Positions 56,263 to 61,964 of a stretch of DNA of 61,964 nt are shown here, piece after piece. The DNA is from Bordetella parapertussis (GTDB lineage Bacteria; Pseudomonadota; Gammaproteobacteria; Burkholderiales; Casimicrobiaceae). Numbering within the stretch: the stretch's first letter is position 1; every line of letters begins with the position of its first letter. A model generated the notes under the pieces. That model worked only from the letters and a program-made list of their open reading frames with translations, was not told the DNA's origin and did not search any database. Location of the stretch: assembly GCA_943331295.2 (NCBI GenBank), contig CALQLA020000032.1:1-61964 (forward strand), written 5' to 3'. The translations under genes and the position numbers were made by a program.

Positions 56263-59031
56263 GTGAACGCACCGCTCGACAAGGACCTGCCGCTGCGCGA
56301 GGACACGCGCATGCTGGGTCGCGTGCTGGGGGACGTGCTGCGCGTGCAGACGGGCGACGTGGAATTCCAGCGGATCGAGGCGATCCGCCAGACGGCGATC
56401 CGCTTCCGCCGCGCCGGCCGCGGCGACGCGCTGGCGGTGAAGGCCGAGCTCGCCACGGTGCTGAACGCGCTGACGGTGCCGGAGACGCTCCACGTGGTGC
56501 GTGCCTTCAGCTACTTCTCGCACCTCGCGAACATCGCCGAGGACGTGCACCAGAATCGTCGCCGCCGCGCGCATGCGCTGGCGGGGTCGCCGCCGCAGCG
56601 CGCCAGCATCGCCGATGCGCTGGCGCGGGTGGCGGCGCAGGGCGTCGGGGCCGACGCGGTCAGGGCATGGTTCGCCGACGCGCTGGTGAGCCCCGTGCTG
56701 ACCGCGCATCCGACCGAGGTGCAGAGGAAGAGCATCCTCGACTGCGAGCGCGAGATCGTGCGCCTGCTGCAGTGGCGCGACCGCGTGGAGCTGACGCCCG
56801 ACGAGATGGTCGAGTTCGAGACCGGCCTCCACCGGCAGGTGCTGGCGCTGTGGCAGACGGCGATGATCCGCCTCACCAAGCTCAAGGTGCGGGACGAGAT
56901 CGACAACGGCCTCGCCTACTACCGGTACACGTTCCTCGCCGAGCTGCCGAAGCTGTACCTGCAGCTCGAAGCGGGGCTCGCCGCCCAGTTCGGCATCGAC
57001 GCCGGGACCCCGCTGCCGCCGTTCCTGCAGCCGGGATCGTGGATCGGCGGTGACCGCGACGGCAATCCTTTCGTCGTCGCCGAGACCCTCGAATACGCGG
57101 TCGCGGCGCAGGCGGGGGTGGCGCTCGCGCACTACCTGGGCGAGGTGCACGCGCTGGGGGGCGAGCTGTCGCTGTCGACGCGGCTCGTGCATCCGACGCC
57201 GGCGCTGACCGCGCTCGCCGCGAGCGCGCACGACACCAATCCGCATCGCGCCGACGAGCCCTACCGGCAGGCGCTGATCGGGGTCTACGCGCGCCTCGCG
57301 GCCACGGCAATGGGGCTCGCGGGCTACGTGCCGCCGCGCCCGGCGCACGGCGACCTGCCGCCCTACGTCACTCCCGGCGAGCTCTCGGCCGACCTCGAGG
57401 TGATCGCGGCGTCGCTGGCGGCGCACGGCGCGGCACTGCTCGGGTCGGGCCGGCTGCAGCGGCTGCTGCGCGCCGTCGAGGTGTTCGGCTTCCACCTCGC
57501 CGTGCTCGACCTGCGGCAGAATTCCGACGTGCACGAGGCCGTCGTCGGCGAGCTCCTCGCCCGCGCCGGCGTCGTCGCCGACTACGCCGGCCTCGCCGAG
57601 GACGCGCGCGTCGAACTGCTGGCCGGCGAGCTCGACGGGCCGCGGCTCCTGCATTCGCCGCACGTCGAATACTCGGAGCGCACCGCGAGCGAGCTCGCGA
57701 TCGTCCACGCCGCGGCGCGCATCCACCGCCGCTACGGCGCGGCGGCACTGCCCAACTACGTGATCTCGAAGTGCGCGTCGGTGTCGGACCTGCTCGAGGT
57801 CGCGATCCTGCTGAAGGAGGTGGGGCTGCTGCAGGGCGAGGCGCTCGCCGTCAACATCATCCCGCTGTTCGAGACGATCGAGGACCTGGAGCGCGGCGCC
57901 GGGATCATGGACCGGGCGTTCCGGCTGCCGCGCTACCGGGCCTGGCTCGCGGCCCGCGGCGGGTGGCAGGAAGTGATGCTGGGCTACTCGGACAGCAACA
58001 AGGACGGCGGCTACACGACGGCGAACTGGGCGCTCTACCGCGCGGAACTCGCGCTGGTCGGCGTGTTCCGCGAGCACGGCATCAAGCTGCGGCTGTTCCA
58101 CGGCCGCGGCGGCACCGTCGGCCGCGGCGGCGGGCCGAGCTTCGAGGCGATCCTCGCGCAGCCGGCAGGCAGCGTCACCGGGGGCCTGCGCGTCACCGAG
58201 CAGGGCGAGATCATCGCCAGCAAGTACTCCGATCCCGACCTCGGCCGCCGCAACCTCGAGACGCTGGTGGCGGCGACGATCGAGGCGAGCTTCGTCGACA
58301 TCGAGCAGCTGGGCGACCGCGCGGACGGCTACTACGCCGCGATGGACGCGCTGTCGGCGAGCGCGTTCGCTGCCTATCGCGGGCTGGTCTACGAGACGCC
58401 GGGCTTCGTCGCCTACTTCCGCGCCGCGACGCCGATCGCCGAGATCGCCGGCCTCAACATCGGCAGCCGGCCGGCGTCGCGCACCGCGTCGATGCGGATC
58501 GAGGACCTCCGCGCGATCCCCTGGGTGTTCAGCTGGGGCCAGTGCCGGCTGATGCTGCCCGGCTGGTACGGCTTCGGCACCGCCGTCGACGCCTTTCTCG
58601 CGCGCCATCCGGGCGGTGCCGAGGCCGGCATGGCGCTGCTCTCCGAAATGCACGAGCGCTGGCCGTTCTTCCGGAGCGTGCTGTCGAACATGGCGATGGT
58701 GCTCGCCAAGACCGATCTCGCCATCGCGTCGCGCTACGCCGAGCTGGTGCCCGAGGCGGCAGTGCGCGAGGCGATCTTCGGCCGCATCGCCGGCGAGCAC
58801 GGGCGCACGCTGCAGCACGTGCTGGCGATCACCGGGCACGCGAGCCTGCTCGAGGACAACCCGACGCTCGCGCGCAGCATCCGCAACCGCTTCCCGTATC
58901 TCGATCCGCTGAACCACCTGCAGGTGGAGCTGCTGCGCCGGCATCGCGCCGGCGCCACGGACCAGAGGATGCAGCGTGCGATCCACCTCACGATCAACGG
59001 GCTCGCCGCCGGGCTGCGCAACAGCGGCTGA
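56263..59031 (+). CDS. ppc: Phosphoenolpyruvate carboxylase
   Basis: It carboxylates phosphoenolpyruvate to oxaloacetate, refilling the TCA cycle. The 922 residues match the bacterial form. Active-site motifs are VLTAHPTEVQRKS (H149), GSWIGGDRDGNPFV, MLGYSDSNKDGGY and FHGRGGTVGRGGGP, with the C-terminal RNSG end that binds allosteric aspartate in the family. The GTG at 56263, 35 bp after mltB, is chosen because the family start (LREDTRMLGRVLGDVLR) follows it. Confidence 0.96.
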   Translation: MNAPLDKDLPLREDTRMLGRVLGDVLRVQTGDVEFQRIEAIRQTAIRFRRAGRGDALAVKAELATVLNALTVPETLHVVRAFSYFSHLANIAEDVHQNRRRRAHALAGSPPQRASIADALARVAAQGVGADAVRAWFADALVSPVLTAHPTEVQRKSILDCEREIVRLLQWRDRVELTPDEMVEFETGLHRQVLALWQTAMIRLTKLKVRDEIDNGLAYYRYTFLAELPKLYLQLEAGLAAQFGIDAGTPLPPFLQPGSWIGGDRDGNPFVVAETLEYAVAAQAGVALAHYLGEVHALGGELSLSTRLVHPTPALTALAASAHDTNPHRADEPYRQALIGVYARLAATAMGLAGYVPPRPAHGDLPPYVTPGELSADLEVIAASLAAHGAALLGSGRLQRLLRAVEVFGFHLAVLDLRQNSDVHEAVVGELLARAGVVADYAGLAEDARVELLAGELDGPRLLHSPHVEYSERTASELAIVHAAARIHRRYGAAALPNYVISKCASVSDLLEVAILLKEVGLLQGEALAVNIIPLFETIEDLERGAGIMDRAFRLPRYRAWLAARGGWQEVMLGYSDSNKDGGYTTANWALYRAELALVGVFREHGIKLRLFHGRGGTVGRGGGPSFEAILAQPAGSVTGGLRVTEQGEIIASKYSDPDLGRRNLETLVAATIEASFVDIEQLGDRADGYYAAMDALSASAFAAYRGLVYETPGFVAYFRAATPIAEIAGLNIGSRPASRTASMRIEDLRAIPWVFSWGQCRLMLPGWYGFGTAVDAFLARHPGGAEAGMALLSEMHERWPFFRSVLSNMAMVLAKTDLAIASRYAELVPEAAVREAIFGRIAGEHGRTLQHVLAITGHASLLEDNPTLARSIRNRFPYLDPLNHLQVELLRRHRAGATDQRMQRAIHLTINGLAAGLRNSG

Positions 59032-59100
59032 GGCGCGTGCGGGCAGGGCGGCCGCCGTTCGATCGCCGGCGGCAGGCGGATATCGGCGACGCCCGAGGCT

Positions 59101-59106
59101 TATAAT
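59101..59106 (+). promoter_or_regulatory. -10 box of the surE-pcm-nlpD unit
   Basis: A perfect TATAAT stands 45 bp before the surE ATG in the 120-bp gap after ppc. No -35 hexamer is recognisable at 16-18 bp upstream (the bases read GGATAT), so only the -10 is supported. Confidence 0.5.
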
Positions 59107-59151
59107 CACGGTCTGCGCGCAGGCTCGCCGCGGCTTTCCCAAGAATCCCCC

Positions 59152-59892
59152 ATGCGCATCCTCCTTTCCAACGACGACGGTTATTTCGCGCCTGGGCTCG
59201 AGCGCCTTGCCGCGGAGCTGTCGACCTTCGCCGAGATCACCGTCGTCGCGCCGGAGCGCGACCGGAGCGGGGCGTCGAACTCGCTGACGCTCGACCGCCC
59301 GCTGACGGTGCGGCGCGCGCCGAACGGCTTCCTGTTCGTCAACGGCACGCCCACCGACTGCGTGCATCTCGCCGTGACCGGGCTGCTCGACCACCTGCCG
59401 GACATGGTGATCTCGGGCGTCAACCACGGCGCGAACATGGGCGACGACACCATCTACTCGGGCACCGTCGCTGCCGCGACCGAAGGCTACCTGCTCGGCA
59501 TCCCGTCGATCGCGATGTCGCTCGCGTCGCGCGCAGCGACGCATTTCGAGACCGCGGCGCAGGTCGCCCTCGAACTCGTGCAGCGGCATGCGGCGGCGCC
59601 GGCCGGCGCGTGGCTGCTCAACGTCAACGTGCCCGACGTCGCGCGCGCGGCGCTCCTCGGCTACCGGATCACGCGGCTCGGCCGCCGGCACAAGGCCGAG
59701 AACGTGATCAAGGCGCAGAACCCGCGCGGCGAGACGGTCTACTGGGTCGGTGCCGCGGGCGCCGCCGCCGACGCCGGCGACTGCACCGACTTCGACGCCG
59801 TCGAGCGCGGCTACGCCTCGGTGACGCCGCTGCAGATCGACCTCACCAACCACGACCAGATGGCGCCGGTCGCGGCGTGGCTCGCGCAGTAG
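59152..59892 (+). CDS. surE: 5'/3'-nucleotidase SurE
   Basis: A stationary-phase survival phosphatase acting on nucleoside monophosphates and exopolyphosphate. The 246 residues are family length. Metal ligands D8, D9 (LLSNDDGY), S39 ([10 protein letters not shown]) and N91 ([11 protein letters not shown]) are all present. It heads surE-pcm-nlpD, a conserved stress-survival cluster in beta- and gammaproteobacteria. Confidence 0.97.
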   Translation: MRILLSNDDGYFAPGLERLAAELSTFAEITVVAPERDRSGASNSLTLDRPLTVRRAPNGFLFVNGTPTDCVHLAVTGLLDHLPDMVISGVNHGANMGDDTIYSGTVAAATEGYLLGIPSIAMSLASRAATHFETAAQVALELVQRHAAAPAGAWLLNVNVPDVARAALLGYRITRLGRRHKAENVIKAQNPRGETVYWVGAAGAAADAGDCTDFDAVERGYASVTPLQIDLTNHDQMAPVAAWLAQ

Positions 59893-59924
59893 CAGGGGCG
59901 GGCGGCGGGGGCGGGACGGGAGCG

Positions 59925-60608
59925 ATGGCCACGCAGGACAACAAGATGTCCGGCATCGGGATGACCTCGGTGCGCACGCGCACCCGGATGATCGAGCGGC
60001 TGCGCGAGCAGGGCATCCGCGACGAGGTCGTGCTGGCCGCGATGAACGCGGTGCCGCGGCACATCTTCGTCGACGAGGCACTGGCGATCCGCGCCTACGA
60101 CGACAGCCCCTTGCCGATCGGCCACGGGCAGACGATCTCGCAGCCGTGGGTGGTGGCGCGGATGACGGAGCTGGCGCGCAACCGCGGCACGCTGGAACGC
60201 GTGCTGGAAGTCGGCACGGGCTGCGGCTACCAGACTGCGGTGCTGGCCCAGATCGCCGGCGAGGTCTATTCGGTCGAGCGCATCGGCGCGCTGGTGGCGA
60301 AGGCGCGGCGCACGCTGCAGTCGCTCAAGGTGAAGAACGTGCGCCTGAAGCACGGCGACGGCTCCGCCGACCTGGGCGAGGACATCTCGGTCGATGCGAT
60401 CATCGTCACCGCCGCGGCGACGCTCGTGCCGGCGGCGCTGCTCAAGTACCTGACGCCCGGCGGCCGCATGGTGCTGCCGCTGGTGCAGCGCGATGCGCAG
60501 GGCGACGGCATGCAGCGCCTCACCGTCGTGACGGCCACGCCCACCGGCCACCGGGAACAACTGCTCGATGCGGTAAGATTCGTGCCACTCCTCCCCGGTC
60601 TTGCATAG
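59925..60608 (+). CDS. pcm: Protein-L-isoaspartate O-methyltransferase
   Basis: A SAM-dependent enzyme that methylates isoaspartyl residues so that damaged proteins can be repaired. The 227 residues include MIERLREQGIRDEVVLAAMN, the substrate-site region PLPIGHGQTISQPWVVARMT and SAM motif I VLEVGTGCGYQTAVLAQIAG. GGGAG precedes the ATG at 59925, 32 bp after surE. The frame runs upstream into surE but has no family sequence there. Confidence 0.96.
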   Translation: MATQDNKMSGIGMTSVRTRTRMIERLREQGIRDEVVLAAMNAVPRHIFVDEALAIRAYDDSPLPIGHGQTISQPWVVARMTELARNRGTLERVLEVGTGCGYQTAVLAQIAGEVYSVERIGALVAKARRTLQSLKVKNVRLKHGDGSADLGEDISVDAIIVTAAATLVPAALLKYLTPGGRMVLPLVQRDAQGDGMQRLTVVTATPTGHREQLLDAVRFVPLLPGLA

Positions 60609-60639
60609 CCCGGGCCCGGCAACCGGCAACCACGCTGCA

Positions 60640-61725
60640 ATGACACCGCCACTCCGTACTTTCGCACGTCGCGGCGAGATCCTCCGGCGCTGCGCCCTCG
60701 GGGCGCTGGTGCTGCTCGTGGCCGCCTGCGCCACGCGCACGCCGGCGCCGGTGCAGGAACGGCGTCCTCCTGCGCCACCGCAGGCTGCCACCACGCCGGC
60801 GCCGCCGGCCGCGGCTCCCGCGGCTTCCGACGCGCGACCGCAGACCTACACGGTGAAGCGCGGCGACACCTTGCAGGCGATCGCGCTCGACCACGGCCTC
60901 GACTATCGCGAGCTCGCGGCCTGGAACAACATCGAGAATCCCAACCTGATCCGCGTCGGCCAGGTGCTGCGCGTGCTGCCGCCCGGCGAGACCGGCGGCG
61001 AGACCACCGCTTCCGGCGTCACGACGACGCCGCTGCGGGCGGGGGCGCCCATCGTCGCGGGCGACGCGCGGCCGCCGGCATCGCCGCCCGCCACGCCGCT
61101 CGCGGTCCCCGGCCCGCGCAACTCCGACAACTACAAGTCGCAGCCGAAGGCGCTGAAGGAAGCGTATTCGGAGCAGGCGCTGCGCGACGCGCAGAAGGCG
61201 GCGGCTGCGCCGGCGCCGGCGCCGGCCGCGGTCGATGCGACGCCCGCGCCGGCGGCGCCCGCGGTCGTCGCGCGGGCCGATCCCGCGCCGTCACCGCCCG
61301 TCGCGATCCCGCCGCGCCCGGACGCCAAGCCCGCCGGGTCCGACGACGGCGGCGACCGGATCGACTGGCTCTGGCCCGCGACGGGCAAGCTCGTCACCGG
61401 ATTCTCCGACACCGCCAACCTCAAGGGCATCGACATCGCCGGGAAGGCGGGGCAGCCCGTCGTCGCGAGCGCCGCGGGCAAGGTGGTGTACGCCGGCAGC
61501 GGCCTGCGCGGCTACGGCAAGCTCGTCATCGTCAAGCACAGCGACACGTTCCTGTCCGCGTACGCGCACAACAGCGAGATCCTCGTCAAGGAAGGCCAGC
61601 AGGTCACGCGCGGCCAGAAGATCGCCGAGATGGGCAATTCCGACAGCGACCAGGTCAAGCTGCATTTCGAGATCCGCCGCCAAGGCAAGCCCGTCGACCC
61701 GCTCAAGTTCCTGCCGCCGGCATGA
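60640..61725 (+). CDS. nlpD: NlpD-type LysM/LytM lipoprotein (amidase activator)
   Basis: An outer-membrane lipoprotein of the NlpD/EnvC kind that activates cell-wall amidases at division. The 361 residues carry a lipobox LLVAAC (C30), a LysM domain at about 69-113 (TYTVKRGDTLQAIALDHGLD), a long Pro/Ala linker and a C-terminal LytM (M23) domain at about 255-357. Zinc ligands are lost: LKGIDIAG replaces the HxGxD-type motif and KLHFEIR replaces HxH, as in E. coli NlpD, so it should be an activator and not a hydrolase. The start at 60640 begins the lipoprotein signal. Normally rpoS follows; here the 60-bp repeat array follows instead. Confidence 0.93.
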   Translation: MTPPLRTFARRGEILRRCALGALVLLVAACATRTPAPVQERRPPAPPQAATTPAPPAAAPAASDARPQTYTVKRGDTLQAIALDHGLDYRELAAWNNIENPNLIRVGQVLRVLPPGETGGETTASGVTTTPLRAGAPIVAGDARPPASPPATPLAVPGPRNSDNYKSQPKALKEAYSEQALRDAQKAAAAPAPAPAAVDATPAPAAPAVVARADPAPSPPVAIPPRPDAKPAGSDDGGDRIDWLWPATGKLVTGFSDTANLKGIDIAGKAGQPVVASAAGKVVYAGSGLRGYGKLVIVKHSDTFLSAYAHNSEILVKEGQQVTRGQKIAEMGNSDSDQVKLHFEIRRQGKPVDPLKFLPPA

Positions 61726-61964
61726 GCCCGACGGGCCGCCCCGAGGGCGAATACCGGAGCGCGCAGCGCGAAGGTGATCGATCAAGCCCGACGGGCCGCC
61801 CCGAGGGCGAATACCGGAGCGCGCAGCGCGAAGGTAGTCCAGTGGGCCCGACGGGCCGCCCCGAGGGCGAATACCGGAGCGCGCAGCGCGAAGGTGATCG
61901 ATCAAGCCCGACGGGCCGCCCCGAGGGCGAATACCGGAGCGCGCAGCGCGAAGGTGATCGATCA
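61722..61964 (+). CDS. Possible 20-residue-repeat peptide, partial
   Basis: An ATG overlapping the nlpD stop (ATGA) opens a frame that runs through all four repeat units to the window end without a stop, 81 codons. The peptide is M followed by SPTGRPEGEYRSAQREGDRS and three more near-identical units; units 2 and 3 vary only at the spacer-derived residues. The peptide is Arg/Glu/Gly-rich and hydrophilic with no signal or membrane segment. The 60-bp period keeps phase, but other frames are also open because of base composition, so coding is unproven. No ribosome-binding site is seen; translation would depend on coupling to nlpD. Confidence 0.3.
   Translation, partial: MSPTGRPEGEYRSAQREGDRSSPTGRPEGEYRSAQREGSPVGPTGRPEGEYRSAQREGDRSSPTGRPEGEYRSAQREGDRS
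61726..61964 (+). repeat. 60-bp tandem repeat array (four units, continues off window)
   Basis: Four head-to-tail units of exactly 60 bp begin the base after the nlpD stop (61726, 61786, 61846, 61906); the last lacks one base at the window end. About 50 bp are identical in all units, starting GCCCGACGGGCCGCCCC and ending GCGCAGCGCGAAGGT. The remaining 10 bp are either TGATCGATCA-type (units 1, 3, 4), a perfect palindrome, or an unrelated AGTCCAGTGG (unit 2). Inside the core are small palindromes GCCCG-A-CGGGC and CGCGC-A-GCGCG. Confidence 0.97.

Noticed and set aside
61726..61964. CRISPR array
   Set aside because: Units are 60 bp with a 50-bp constant part and only two alternating 10-bp linkers, one repeated three times; spacers of usual length and diversity are missing and no cas gene is near.

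Overview
The window is a dense, very GC-rich stretch of bacterial chromosome. Gene content and order point to a betaproteobacterium: cysE-iscR-iscSUA-hscBA-fdx-iscX, a long ndk-rlmN-pilF-rodZ-ispG-hisS-yfgM-bamB-der-hfq-hflXKC-hisZ-purA series, and surE-pcm-nlpD are arrangements typical of Burkholderiales, Rhodocyclales and Nitrosomonadales. The exact genus cannot be read from the sequence. Both ends lie inside repeats (a REP-like element at the left, a 60-bp tandem array at the right), so this is probably a whole assembly contig broken at repeats. I see no prophage, insertion sequence, CRISPR array or obvious island; almost everything is core housekeeping.

Layout, left to right. 1-1710: part of a TRAP transporter (small permease and binding protein, minus strand; the large permease is not in the window). 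1848-8451: cysE, then the complete ISC iron-sulfur cluster operon (plus strand). Both cysE and iscR have a promoter embedded in an IscR type-1-like operator with identical geometry. 8467-8555: inverted REP pair between the converging isc and rnr-serB units. 8565-11861: serB and rnr (minus). 11855-12172: promoter, tRNA-Leu(CAG) and a strong terminator. 12382-13596: exported methionine-rich protein of unknown function, then another REP pair. 13708-30099: the long minus-strand block, read from right to left as ndk, rlmN, pilF, rodZ, ispG, hisS, yfgM, bamB, der, hfq, hflX, hflK, hflC, DUF2065, hisZ, purA and a phosphoribosyltransferase. It joins nucleotide balance, rRNA methylation, pilus and cell-shape proteins, isoprenoid synthesis, translation, outer-membrane assembly, ribosome assembly, RNA chaperoning and membrane-protease control.

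30238-36498 (minus): a complete C4-dicarboxylate-type TRAP transporter (dctP, hairpin, dctQ, dctM), tilS, accA and an ElaA-type acetyltransferase. 36662-40714 (plus): tartrate/D-malate dehydrogenase and the three-gene proton-translocating transhydrogenase pntAA-pntAB-pntB. 41021-53561 (plus): an exported protein of unknown function, a 1136-residue CPBP intramembrane protease carrying two copies of an extracytoplasmic module, the helicase hrpA, a DUF1631 protein and a CinA-like domain protein. 53562-54981: a MaoC-type dehydratase that has lost its C-terminus, converging on pyrD. 55103-61725 (plus): mltB, ppc, surE, pcm, nlpD.

The most unusual features are the 60-bp repeat array that begins at the nlpD stop codon and keeps a 20-residue repeat peptide open to the window end, the duplicated-module CPBP protease beside an unknown exported protein, the matched IscR-type operators at cysE and iscR (with cysE apparently leaderless), and a TTG-started rnr whose start codon lies inside the -35 box of the tRNA-Leu promoter.
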